A stretch of DNA of 64,000 nt, from positions 1-64,000 of the forward strand of contig DASYVJ010000096.1 in NCBI GenBank assembly GCA_035937155.1. Reading direction: 5' to 3'. Below are positions 23,954-32,149 of the stretch, piece by piece (position 1 is the stretch's first letter; each line of letters begins with the position of its first letter). The notes under the pieces were generated by a model. The model saw only the letters and a list, made by a program, of their open reading frames with translations. It did no database searches and had not been told where the DNA came from. The translations under genes were made by a program, and so were the position numbers. The stretch is from Palsa-870 sp035937155. Its GTDB lineage: Bacteria; Chloroflexota; Dormibacteria; Dormibacterales; Dormibacteraceae.

Positions 23954-26592
23954 ATCTGCCGCGGGGCACCGTCACCTTCTTGTTCACGGACATCGAGAAC
24001 TCCACCCTGATCATGCAGGAGATGGCAGACCGCTACCCGGCGGCGCAGACCGCGCACCACGCCATCCTTCGGGAAGCCTTCCAGAGCAATGAAGGGCACG
24101 AGCTGAGGACCGAAGGCGATTCGTTCTTCTGTGTGTTCGCGAGCGCCATCGATGCATGCACCGCCGCAGCTGGGGCGCAGCGGGCGCTCGCAAGCCATCC
24201 CTGGGAAGGCGGCCAGGGCCTCAGGGTCCGGATGGGCCTGCATACGGGCGAAGCGCCCCTGGTCGGCAACGAATACATCGGTCTAGACGTCCATCACGCG
24301 GCGCGAGTTGCGGGCGCCGCACACGGAGGACAGGTCCTTGTCTCAGAGACGACGCGGGGGCTGGTCGAGAGCAACCTCAAGGCGGGTCTGAAGCTGCGTG
24401 ACCTCGGACCGCACCGATTGAAAGACCTGGCGGGATCGGAGCGCCTGTATCAGCTCGTCATCGACGGGCTCCAGGACACCTTTCCAGCGCTTCGCACCCT
24501 CGACGCGCATCACAACAACCTGCCCACTCAGCTCACGAGCTTTGTGGGGCGCTCAGCCGACGTGGCCGAGGGCAAACGCCTGCTGCAGAACACGCGCCTG
24601 CTCACGCTCACGGGACCGGGCGGTATCGGCAAGACGCGCTTGAGCCTCCAGATGGCGGCCGAGACGTTCCAGAACTTCCCGGCCGGCGTGTACTTCGTTC
24701 CACTCTCCGCCGTGAGCGACCCTGAGCTCGTCGCGTCCGCGGTCGCACAGGTGCTCGGCATCCCCGTGGCAGGCGCCCTCACGCCACTCGAAGGTGTCGT
24801 CGACCACCTGCACGACAAGACGATCCTGCTCGTGCTCGACAACTTCGAGCAGCTGCTGCCGGCCGCGGCGCCGATTGCTTCCAAGATCCTGCAGGCAGGC
24901 CCTGGCGTGAAGCTGCTGGTCAGCAGCCGCATAGTGCTTCACGTCTACGGTGAACAGGAGTTCGCGGTTCAGCCGCTCGGCCTCCCCGACCGCAAGGCAC
25001 TCCCCGGACTCGCGGCCCTCACCCAGTACGAGGCGGTCAAGCTCTTCATCGAGCGGGCGGTGTCGGTCAAGCCGGACTTCACGGCCACCAACGAGAACGC
25101 CCCGGCGATCGCCGGCATCTGCGAGCGGGTGGACGGCCTGCCGCTTGCCATCGAGCTGGCAGCCGCGCGCATCAAGCTCTTCTCCCCCCAGGCCCTGCTG
25201 ACCCGACTCGAGAAAAGCCTGAGCGTGCTCGGCAGCGGAGCGCGTGACCTGCCTGGGCGGCAGCAAACCTTGCGTGGCGCGATCGACTGGAGCTACGACC
25301 TGCTCGACGAGCCCCAACAACGCCTTCTGAACCGCTTCTCCGTATTTGCGCGGGGTGGCAGCGCCGAGCAGGCTGAGCTGGTTTGCGGACCACCAGAGGA
25401 GGTCGGCAGCGACGCCCTGTCTGGTCTCGACGAGCTCGCCGACCACAGCCTGCTGCGCAGGCTTCCCGATTTCGAGGAGCCGCGACTGCTCATGCTGCAA
25501 ACGATCCGCGAGTACGCCGCCGAGCGTCTCGAGAAAAGTGGCGAGGCGGACGTCATTCGCGACCGTCACGCCGATGCATTCTGCTCCCTGGCGGCGACGG
25601 CAGCTCCCAACCTTTTTGGTGAGGACCAGAAGATGTGGCTCGATCGCCTCGAGCTGGACCACGACAACTTCCGGGCAGCACTCGATTGGTGTGTCGCTAA
25701 CGACGACGCCAATCGCGCGATGGGGCTCGCGGGTTCGTTCTGGCGTTTCTGGCAGATGCGCGGCCATCTCCACGAGGGCAGGGCGCGCTTGGAAGTGATC
25801 CTCGGAATGCCTGGCAGCGGCCAGGATCGGAATTCGCGAGCCGGCGCGTTGGAGGCGGCCGGAGGAATCGCCTACTGGCAGGGTGACATGCATGCGGCAC
25901 AGGCCTTCTATGACGAATGCCTGGACCTGAGGCGGGCCGGCGATGACCGGCGAGAGCTGGCCAACGCCATCTACAACGCGTCCTTTCCACGCATGGTCGG
26001 CAGAAAGGAACTCAACCGGAGCCAGGTTCTGCTGGAGGAGGCCCTGCCGGTCTACCGAGAGCTCGCGGACGACGCGGGTATCAGCCAGTGCCAGTGGGCC
26101 ATCGGGAACCTGCTCTATTTCACTGCAAACTATGCCGACGCCATCCCTGCCCTGGACGAGGCCATCGAACTGTTTCGAAGGGCCGGCAACCATTTCGGCC
26201 TGGGGTGGGCGCTGCACACGCGAGCTCTGTGCGCCCTTCGCACCGGTGACGTGTCGAATGCCCGCAACTATGTGACAGAAGCGCTTGGGCTCTTCTCAAA
26301 GGCGGGCGACCTCTCTGGGATGACCCTCATGCTGGATGATGCGAGCGAGGTGGCGATGATGGAAGGTGATCGGCCTGGTGCGATCCAGCTCGCTGCCGCA
26401 GCGTCCACCCACCAAGCAACGGTTGGAGCTGGCCTTGGCAGCATCCTTAACCTCGAGGAGCCTCGAAGCCGGCGCGAGGACTTGGCCGGCGAAGCTGACG
26501 AGCGCGCCTGGGCTCAGGGCCAGGCGATGACCATCGAGCAGGCCGTCGCGCTCGCACTGGAGGGGCGTCTGGCGACTAAGGAGGAAGGCTGA
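23950..26592 (+). CDS. Class III adenylate/guanylate cyclase with NB-ARC ATPase and TPR-like repeats
   Basis: An 880-residue STAND-type signalling protein. Residues about 5-180 are a class III cyclase domain: metal aspartates sit in FLFTDIENST and RTEGDSFFCVF, and DVHHAARVAGAAHGGQVLVS is the dimer arm. The usual asparagine of the VNxAAR motif is histidine. Residues about 200-480 are an NB-ARC ATPase with Walker A GPGGIGKTRL, Walker B LLVLDNFEQLL and GLPLAIELAAARIK. The remainder is helical, TPR-like, with no LuxR domain at the end. ATGA overlap with the FAD gene, and the last base of its stop starts the zinc-finger gene. Confidence 0.88.
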   Translation: MNLPRGTVTFLFTDIENSTLIMQEMADRYPAAQTAHHAILREAFQSNEGHELRTEGDSFFCVFASAIDACTAAAGAQRALASHPWEGGQGLRVRMGLHTGEAPLVGNEYIGLDVHHAARVAGAAHGGQVLVSETTRGLVESNLKAGLKLRDLGPHRLKDLAGSERLYQLVIDGLQDTFPALRTLDAHHNNLPTQLTSFVGRSADVAEGKRLLQNTRLLTLTGPGGIGKTRLSLQMAAETFQNFPAGVYFVPLSAVSDPELVASAVAQVLGIPVAGALTPLEGVVDHLHDKTILLVLDNFEQLLPAAAPIASKILQAGPGVKLLVSSRIVLHVYGEQEFAVQPLGLPDRKALPGLAALTQYEAVKLFIERAVSVKPDFTATNENAPAIAGICERVDGLPLAIELAAARIKLFSPQALLTRLEKSLSVLGSGARDLPGRQQTLRGAIDWSYDLLDEPQQRLLNRFSVFARGGSAEQAELVCGPPEEVGSDALSGLDELADHSLLRRLPDFEEPRLLMLQTIREYAAERLEKSGEADVIRDRHADAFCSLAATAAPNLFGEDQKMWLDRLELDHDNFRAALDWCVANDDANRAMGLAGSFWRFWQMRGHLHEGRARLEVILGMPGSGQDRNSRAGALEAAGGIAYWQGDMHAAQAFYDECLDLRRAGDDRRELANAIYNASFPRMVGRKELNRSQVLLEEALPVYRELADDAGISQCQWAIGNLLYFTANYADAIPALDEAIELFRRAGNHFGLGWALHTRALCALRTGDVSNARNYVTEALGLFSKAGDLSGMTLMLDDASEVAMMEGDRPGAIQLAAAASTHQATVGAGLGSILNLEEPRSRREDLAGEADERAWAQGQAMTIEQAVALALEGRLATKEEG

Positions 26593-26861
26593 TGCCGCGA
26601 CGAGAACTTTGCGTCCACATCCTTGAGGTTCGTGAAGTCGAGCCGCATACGCCAGACGGTTGCGAGGAATGCCTCGACATGGGCGACACCTGGGTCCACC
26701 TGCGGCTCTGCATGAGCTGCGGCCACGTCGGCTGCTGCAACGATTCGAAAAACAAGCACGCGACCAAGCACTTCCTGGACTCGCATCACCCGGTCGTCAG
26801 GTCGTTCGAGCCGGGCGAACGATGGATGTTCTGCTACCAGGACGACCTGTACGTCGAGTAG
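26592..26861 (+). CDS. UBP-type zinc finger protein
   Basis: An 89-residue protein that is almost wholly a UBP-type zinc finger: CEECLDMGDTWVHLRLCMSC, then GHVGCC, HATKHFLDSHHPVVRSF and WMFCYQDD. In eukaryotes this fold binds the ubiquitin tail. In bacteria it occurs as a free small protein, often next to cNMP-binding or thioredoxin-reductase-like genes, with unknown ligand. The ATG overlaps the stop of the cyclase gene (TGATG), so it is the last gene of the operon. Confidence 0.87.
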   Translation: MPRRELCVHILEVREVEPHTPDGCEECLDMGDTWVHLRLCMSCGHVGCCNDSKNKHATKHFLDSHHPVVRSFEPGERWMFCYQDDLYVE

Positions 26862-26873
26862 AGCGAGCCCCCG

Positions 26874-28127
26874 TTACATGCCGTTGAGCGATGTGGCTAT
26901 CGGCGTGCCTGTCGCGTAGGCGGCGGGGAACACCACCCTCATCACGCCGACCGCCTGCCACTGTCCGATCACAGCCGCGGCCCTGGTGTTCTGCCCCTCA
27001 TCCAGCGACCCATCCGCGCCGAACTTGACACCGCCGCCGTTGATGCCGTCGCCAACTGCGACATCGACGACGAGCGCCCCGGAGCGGATGGTCTCCGAGG
27101 TGATCGAACCGGACAGTGTCGCGACCACGTCGTGGAACAGCGTCCAGCCGCCTACGAACCCGGCCACGGCCGGGATGCCCATCGTGTCTCCGTTGTTGTC
27201 GCGCGCATAGACGGACCGAGCCGCCGCCAGCAACGCCTGGCCGGCGGGTGACAGGGCCGCGGCGCTGATAGAAGCGTCCGGCTTGTCGGCCGCGTAGACG
27301 CCCAGCGACCCAGACCCGAGACGTTGGCCGAACGCCGGCATGCAGAAAGCGGAGCTCGTGCCGATCGCCGCCCTGAGCGACACGTGGTTCCGCAGCACCG
27401 CCTGCCAGATGGCCACGCCATCGTCGAGGTAGCTCACGTCCCACAGAAAATCGGCGTGGTCTGCGGCGAGCCTCGCGGCGATGACGTCCGGGTCATAGGC
27501 GTTCGGGTTGTACTCGATGACGTCGACGACCTGTATGCCCATCGTCTTGGCCAGCGCTTCCTCACCGCCGCCGACCGAGCGGCCATAGATGTCGTTGACC
27601 CGAACGACGACCGCCTTCGGCGAAGACAGGTTCAACTTCGGCAGCAGCGTGTCATGCGTGAACGTGACGGCGATGCGTCCTAACGAGCTGCCCGTGGCGA
27701 CCGTGCGAAAGACGTAACGGCGCTGGGCCGTGATCGGATCCGCAACCGCGCCCGTCTCCCAATAGACGGTCTTCAGCGCCTCCGCTCGCGCTGCCGCAGC
27801 GGCAGACAGTGTGCTGCCGTAAGTGCCGAGGATCGCCGGCACGTGGTAGTCATGCACGAGGGCGTCGACCGCCGCGCTCGCCTCTTGGGGAGTGGTCGCG
27901 TCAATGACGTGCAAGCGGACGTGAGTCTTGAGCGCGCCGCTCGACTCCGCAACCCCAAGAGCCGCCCGCACGCCTGCGAGCTCCTGTTTGCCGCCCGGCG
28001 CTTGTGGCCCGCTCAGCGGGTAGATCGCGCCAAGCACCAGCTCGTGGCTTTGATCAGGTTGGGATTGGGCGCAAGCCGCTGCGGCAAACAGCACGAGCGC
28101 AACGAGGGCAACCAGCCGGGACTTCAC
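26874..28127 (-). CDS. Periplasmic binding protein of an ABC transporter (LivK-type) lipoprotein
   Basis: A 417-residue substrate-binding protein of the branched-chain amino acid/amide type (type I periplasmic fold). The signal peptide VALVALVLFAAAAC gives a lipobox cysteine. The mature part starts ELVLGAIYPLSGPQAPGGKQ, typical for LivK-like receptors, and IGTSSAFCMPAFGQRLG lies in the second lobe. No permease or ATPase gene is adjacent, so it is an orphan. It may serve a transporter elsewhere or act as a sensor. GTG 28127 is the start that fits the signal peptide. Confidence 0.8.
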   Translation of the reverse strand: MKSRLVALVALVLFAAAACAQSQPDQSHELVLGAIYPLSGPQAPGGKQELAGVRAALGVAESSGALKTHVRLHVIDATTPQEASAAVDALVHDYHVPAILGTYGSTLSAAAAARAEALKTVYWETGAVADPITAQRRYVFRTVATGSSLGRIAVTFTHDTLLPKLNLSSPKAVVVRVNDIYGRSVGGGEEALAKTMGIQVVDVIEYNPNAYDPDVIAARLAADHADFLWDVSYLDDGVAIWQAVLRNHVSLRAAIGTSSAFCMPAFGQRLGSGSLGVYAADKPDASISAAALSPAGQALLAAARSVYARDNNGDTMGIPAVAGFVGGWTLFHDVVATLSGSITSETIRSGALVVDVAVGDGINGGGVKFGADGSLDEGQNTRAAAVIGQWQAVGVMRVVFPAAYATGTPIATSLNGM

Positions 28128-28144
28128 ACTGGCCAGAATATCCG

Positions 28145-28552
28145 CTACGCGGTCGCTGCCTGAATCCTGGCGCCGCGGGCCGCGGCCAGCTGGCGCTCCA
28201 GTTTCGGTGCGGCCGCGTAGCCGTAGTTCACGTTCAGCGCTCGACCCTCGGGCGACATCACCACCGTCGTCGGAAGCGTGTACACGTGGAACCGATCCGC
28301 CAGCGTCCGCTCCGCGATCGCGTCGACCTTGTCGATACGAACCGGTCCGAGCCTGGCGAGCGCCGGCTCCTGATGAGTGCGGCATACGGTGCACCCATCG
28401 CCGGTGAAGTAAAGGATGTACGGCTCGTTAGCCGGCTCCGCGGTTGCTCCCACGGACTTTAGGCGCGCCCGACGCGAACGAAAGATCTCCAGGCAGGCGG
28501 CGGCGAGCACCACAATGCCCACCACCGCCAGCGCCCAGAGTTGCGAGCTCAC
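28145..28552 (-). CDS. Membrane-anchored thioredoxin-fold protein
   Basis: A 135-residue protein with an N-terminal membrane anchor (LWALAVVGIVVLAAACLEIF) and a thioredoxin domain: YFTGDGCTVCRTHQ holds the CTVC redox pair and YTLPTTVVMSPEG holds the cis-proline. It probably acts at the membrane as a disulfide reductant. The start overlaps the DUF4395 gene by four bases. The rhodanese gene lies just upstream, a common trio in actinobacteria and relatives. Confidence 0.82.
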   Translation of the reverse strand: MSSQLWALAVVGIVVLAAACLEIFRSRRARLKSVGATAEPANEPYILYFTGDGCTVCRTHQEPALARLGPVRIDKVDAIAERTLADRFHVYTLPTTVVMSPEGRALNVNYGYAAAPKLERQLAAARGARIQAATA

Positions 28553-29028
28553 GTTCGAATGAGGCCCCTTTTGCCAAGCTGGAAATAGATCTGGCAGCCC
28601 AGGCAGTACCCGAACGCCAGGTTGACGAATGCCAGCACCGCGACGAGAAGCGCGAGCGCCAGCCCGATCACGGGCACCGGCAGCAAGAAGACCGATGCCA
28701 CCGCGAGGAAAACCCCGCCCAGCCCCTGCGCGAAGTTGTGGGGTTCCGGCCTGTCCTGCACCCGCCGCGGCTTGACGATGCCACGGGGCTTGAGGACTTT
28801 GAAGTAGAGCTGCTTGAAGAGCGCGAGCTGCGGCGCAAAGGTGCCCAGCAGCAGCACGACCGCGAGCAGCGGGATCAGCACCAGCAGCGGCCGGTAGAGC
28901 GCGCTGCCGATGAACGCGACGAGCACGGTCGTCACGATGCCGGTCTGGTTGACCTTCAGCGCCGAATGGTCGACATAATTGCCCGCCCCCCCTCGGAGGG
29001 AGGTCAGGTGAGGGGCTGAAGCTGGCAC
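28549..29028 (-). CDS. DUF4395 membrane protein
   Basis: A 159-residue polytopic membrane protein. The family signature at the C-terminus, FVNLAFGYCLGCQIYFQL, carries two cysteines. Three or four hydrophobic helices are present. GTG 29028 is the start. The first 18 residues are coded by a REP-like GC-rich stretch (about 28986-29020), so a later start is possible, but no other start codon stands before the conserved part. It is genetically linked to thioredoxin and rhodanese, implying a sulfur or thiol-redox role. Confidence 0.82.
   Translation of the reverse strand: MPASAPHLTSLRGGAGNYVDHSALKVNQTGIVTTVLVAFIGSALYRPLLVLIPLLAVVLLLGTFAPQLALFKQLYFKVLKPRGIVKPRRVQDRPEPHNFAQGLGGVFLAVASVFLLPVPVIGLALALLVAVLAFVNLAFGYCLGCQIYFQLGKRGLIRT
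28986..29020. repeat. REP-like GC-rich element at the start of the DUF4395 gene
   Basis: The stretch gccccccctcggagggaggt then caggtgaggggc repeats the C-arm/G-arm/GGTGAGGGG plan of the other palindromes in the window. It is a weaker match than the copies at 31413 or 55202. Confidence 0.4.
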
Positions 29029-29055
29029 GTTAATCCCAACCTTCGTCTGACACGT

Positions 29056-29898
29056 CTACTTCTCGATCGGGGCCTTGATGGAGCTGCCCCACTCGGTCCA
29101 CGACCCGTCGTAGTTGCGGACGTCGGGATAGCCGAGGAGCTCCTTCAACACGAACCAGGTGTGCGCGGAACGCTCTCCGATGCGGCAGTACGCGATCACC
29201 TCTTTATTGGACGTGATGCCCTTGCCGCCGTAGATCTCCTTCAGCTCGTCGACGCTCTTGAAGCTGCCGTCCTCGGTGTTGACGGCGGTGCCCCAAGGGA
29301 TGCTGACGGCCGTCGGGATGTGGCCGCCTCGCTGCGCGCCCTCCTGCGGCAGGTTCTCGGGCGCGAGCAGCTCACCCGAGAACTCCTTTGGCGAGCGCAC
29401 GTCGACAAGGCCTGCCTTGCCGAGCTTCGACGCGACGTGGTCGCGGTAGGCGCGGATGTCTTCCTTGGGCGATCCGTGGAAGTGATACTCGGTGGTGTTG
29501 TAGCTCGGCACGTCGGTGCTGTACTCGCGTCCTTCCTTCTCCCACTTGACGCGGCCGCCGTCGATCAGCTGCACCTTGTCGTGCCCGTAGTACTTCAGCG
29601 CCCAGTAGGCGTACGCCGCGAACCAGTTGTTGTTGTCGCCGTAAAGCGCGATCGTCGTGTCGGGCGTGATGCCGCTGCGGCCCAGCAAATTGGCAAGTGC
29701 CTCCTTGCTGGCGACGTCGCGGTTGACCTGGTCCTGAAGGTCCTTCCTCCAGTTCCAGCCGGCAGCGCCTTCAATGTGACCCTTGTCGTAGGCGGACGGG
29801 TCGACGTCGACCTCGACGATGCGAAGTCCCTTGTCCTTACCGTGCTCGGCGATCCACTCGGTGGAGACCAGAGCCTTGGTTGTCGTCGATGAGCTCAA
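29056..29898 (-). CDS. Sulfurtransferase (two-domain rhodanese)
   Basis: A 280-residue thiosulfate or 3-mercaptopyruvate sulfurtransferase. It has two rhodanese domains: an inactive N-terminal one (about residues 10-125, with VEVDVDPSAYDKGHIEGA) and a catalytic C-terminal one whose persulfide cysteine is in VIAYCRIGERSAHTWF. TTG 29898 follows a good ribosome site (ggaggg). The ATG at 29934 would include that site in the coding region. It lies upstream of DUF4395 and thioredoxin genes on the same strand and may deliver sulfane sulfur with them. Confidence 0.88.
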   Translation of the reverse strand: MSSSTTTKALVSTEWIAEHGKDKGLRIVEVDVDPSAYDKGHIEGAAGWNWRKDLQDQVNRDVASKEALANLLGRSGITPDTTIALYGDNNNWFAAYAYWALKYYGHDKVQLIDGGRVKWEKEGREYSTDVPSYNTTEYHFHGSPKEDIRAYRDHVASKLGKAGLVDVRSPKEFSGELLAPENLPQEGAQRGGHIPTAVSIPWGTAVNTEDGSFKSVDELKEIYGGKGITSNKEVIAYCRIGERSAHTWFVLKELLGYPDVRNYDGSWTEWGSSIKAPIEK

Positions 29899-30121
29899 TT
29901 CAAAACCCTCCAGGAAATGCAAATGACGGAACAACTGATGGGAGACGAACCGCGGTCGAATGGGCGCGCCCTAGGGGCGCGAGCAAGCGGCCGGACTAGC
30001 TACAGAAGCAGGCCGGAATGTGGACCAGTCGCTGGGCAGGCCACGTAAGGGTCCGCATAGACACGTCATCTTATGACAATCGATGCTGGGCAGCGGCGAT
30101 TCCTCGATGATTGAATCTCTA

Positions 30122-30952
30122 ATGCGAATCGATCTCATTAAGTACCAGGCCCTGGGCAACGATTACCTCGTCCTGGATCTGCCCGGTCACCTTGACGAGC
30201 TGGTCGAGCGGCTACCCGGGATCTGCGACCGCCACCGGGGCCTCGGCTCCGACGGCCTGCTCGCCTTCGATCCGATCGCCATGACCGTCCGAATCTTCAA
30301 CCCGGACCGCTCTGAAGCCCAGAAAAGCGGCAACGGGCTGCGCATCGCGGCCGCCCATGCCGTACTCGAGCACGGTGCAGGCGACGGATTCGAGCTCCGT
30401 ACGCTCGGCGGGCCAAATCGAGTTCGGGTCCTCGAACGGAATGGCGCCGAGGTCATGTGCGAGCTCGACATTGGCCGGCCCTCCTTTCGCGCCGCCGACC
30501 TGCCGGCCAACTTCGAGGGCGAGCCGGACCGGGTTCAGCTGGATACGCCGGCCGGCTCGGTCGAGGCGATGCTGGTCTCGGTCGGCAACCCGCATTGCGT
30601 CGTGTTCGGTGAGCCGGTGACCAAGAAGCGCTGCCTGGAGCTTGGCCCCCACCTGGAGCGCCACCCCGCCTTCCCGGAGCGCACCAACGTTCAGCTCTTC
30701 GAGGCCCTGGACCGTGAACGCGTGCGGGTGGAAATCTGGGAGCGCGGCGCAGGCTACACGCTCGCTTCCGGAACGAGCGCCAGTGCGGTCGCCGCGGCCT
30801 GCATGCGCATGGGATTGGTCGACGACGTGGTCACCATCCAGATGCCCGGTGGTGACCTGAAGATTCGCCGCGAGAAAACGGGCAACCTCGTCCAGTTAGG
30901 ACCGGCTCGCCGCGTCTACAAGGCGACGGTCGACCTCGCCGATTTTGCCTAG
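30122..30952 (+). CDS. Diaminopimelate epimerase homologue with Ser/Ser active site
   Basis: A 276-residue protein of the DapF fold, with family landmarks KYQALGNDYLV, NPDRSEAQKSGNGLR, VGNPHCVVF, ERTNVQLFE and ERGAGYTLASGTSASA. DapF epimerises LL- to meso-diaminopimelate by two cysteines that act as acid and base (in CGNG and CGxG). Here both positions are serine (SGNG and SGTS). It may be a variant subfamily, a different racemase or inactive. The ATG at 30122 starts at the conserved MRIDLIKYQ. An ATG at 30107 is also in frame. Confidence 0.8.
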   Translation: MRIDLIKYQALGNDYLVLDLPGHLDELVERLPGICDRHRGLGSDGLLAFDPIAMTVRIFNPDRSEAQKSGNGLRIAAAHAVLEHGAGDGFELRTLGGPNRVRVLERNGAEVMCELDIGRPSFRAADLPANFEGEPDRVQLDTPAGSVEAMLVSVGNPHCVVFGEPVTKKRCLELGPHLERHPAFPERTNVQLFEALDRERVRVEIWERGAGYTLASGTSASAVAAACMRMGLVDDVVTIQMPGGDLKIRREKTGNLVQLGPARRVYKATVDLADFA

Positions 30953-30965
30953 CACCTGAATAGAC

Positions 30966-31442
30966 GTGCAAGAAGAACCACAAGACGAGACTCTGGACAC
31001 GGTGCAGCTGATCGGCGCGAAAGTCACCTTCGTGCCTATGGATGCACGGACGGTCTACTCGCTCACCGAGTGGGACCTGGACCCTGGAGCCGAGGGTCCA
31101 CCGATTCACGTCCATCACAAGACAGATGAGGGTTTCTACGTCACGGCCGGACATTTCGGCTTCGTGCTCGACGGGATCACCATTTATGCGAAACCGGGCG
31201 CCCACGTCATGGTGCCGATGGGACATGCCCACAGCTTCTGGAACGCGGGAGTACGACCGGCCAAATGCCTGCTCATCATCTCCCCGCCGGGCCTAGAGCA
31301 GTACTTCCGCGAGCTCTCGACTCATCTTGGCGACATCAAGTCGCAGGAAGCCTCGATCGAGCTGCGGAAGAGATTGTCGGAAAAATACGACATGGAAGTA
31401 GTAGGCCCAATCCCCTCTCCCGCGCCAGCGGGAGAGGGTTAG
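30966..31442 (+). CDS. Cupin-domain protein
   Basis: A 158-residue single-domain cupin. The metal-binding motifs are IHVHHKTDEGFYV (about residues 47-59) and the second half GHAHSFWNAG. The metal-dependent function is unknown: isomerase, dioxygenase and sugar-binding roles all occur in this fold. GTG start 13 bases after DapF, so probably same transcript. The last ten residues (PIPSPAPAGEG) are coded by a REP-like perfect hairpin, so the native C-terminus may have been altered by that element. Confidence 0.8.
   Translation: MQEEPQDETLDTVQLIGAKVTFVPMDARTVYSLTEWDLDPGAEGPPIHVHHKTDEGFYVTAGHFGFVLDGITIYAKPGAHVMVPMGHAHSFWNAGVRPAKCLLIISPPGLEQYFRELSTHLGDIKSQEASIELRKRLSEKYDMEVVGPIPSPAPAGEG
31413..31438. 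terminator. Perfect 11-bp GC-rich hairpin between convergent genes (REP-like)
   Basis: CCCTCTCCCGC and GCGGGAGAGGG pair perfectly around the loop GCCA, followed by gttagggtgagggccgaggg. It sits across the cupin stop codon and just before the end of the convergent HAD gene. It may act as a two-way terminator, but it has no T-run, and its tail matches the REP-like family. Confidence 0.55.
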
Positions 31443-31467
31443 GGTGAGGGCCGAGGGGAAGGCCGGA

Positions 31468-32139
31468 TCAAGCCGCCGTCACCGCCAGTCGCCGAACCGC
31501 CTCCGGCAGCTCGGTCAGGTTGCCCACGACCGCGTCGGCCAGCGATGGATCGTCCTTCTCCCCCTGCCGGTTGACCCAGATCCGAGTGATGCCAAGCTCG
31601 CTCGTCGGCTTGATGTCGTGGAAATAGCTCTGCGCGACGTGGATCCAGACATCGGCCGACGCGCCGAACGTGGACTGGAAGAGCATGAAATGCGCCGGGT
31701 CCGGCTTGTAGGCGGACACGTCCTCGGCCGTGACGACAGCATCAAACGGCACCGGAAGACGTCGCTGAGTGAGCGCGATGATGTCGCGATCGCAGTTGGT
31801 CAGGAGGGCAAACTTCCAGCCCTCCTTTCTCAGCTCACCAAGCGCCGGCCCGACATCGGCAAAGGGCGGCCAGTAAGGAATGGTCGAGACCAGAGCGGTC
31901 GCATCGTCCGGCTTGAGCTCGAGTGAAAGCTGCCGCGCGACCCGCCGGGTCGTCTCGGTGAGAACCGCCCGGTAGCGGTGAAACGACCCTTCGCTTTCGA
32001 CCTTCGCCTCGGTGGAGGCGTACGCGTCCAGGAATGCCGGACCATGCCCCGGGAAAAGCAGCTCCCCGGTGGTCCGGATGCCGTGACGCCAGTCGATCAG
32101 TGTGCCGAAGCAGTCAAAGGTCAACCAGCGTCCGGGCAT
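31468..32139 (-). CDS. HAD-superfamily hydrolase (haloacid dehalogenase type II-like)
   Basis: A 223-residue cytoplasmic hydrolase. HAD motif I is WLTFDCFGTLIDW, with the nucleophile aspartate near residue 9, as in type II haloacid dehalogenases where the second aspartate is missing. Motif II is ALLTNCDRD and motif III is SAYKPDPAHF. The family cleaves C-Cl or phosphate bonds, and the substrate is unknown. Two small genes (GYD, AIM24) lie upstream on the same strand and may share its transcript. Confidence 0.83.
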   Translation of the reverse strand: MPGRWLTFDCFGTLIDWRHGIRTTGELLFPGHGPAFLDAYASTEAKVESEGSFHRYRAVLTETTRRVARQLSLELKPDDATALVSTIPYWPPFADVGPALGELRKEGWKFALLTNCDRDIIALTQRRLPVPFDAVVTAEDVSAYKPDPAHFMLFQSTFGASADVWIHVAQSYFHDIKPTSELGITRIWVNRQGEKDDPSLADAVVGNLTELPEAVRRLAVTAA

Positions 32140-32149
32140 GAAATGAGCC

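Noticed and set aside
24553..26217. A 554-residue open frame antisense to the cyclase/STAND gene
   Set aside because: It is a shadow frame created by GC-rich codon bias. It has no domain, start site or ribosome site.
31413..31438. The hairpin as a classic rho-independent terminator
   Set aside because: The stem is perfect, but there is no T-run after it and its tail fits the REP-like family, so the terminator label is tentative.
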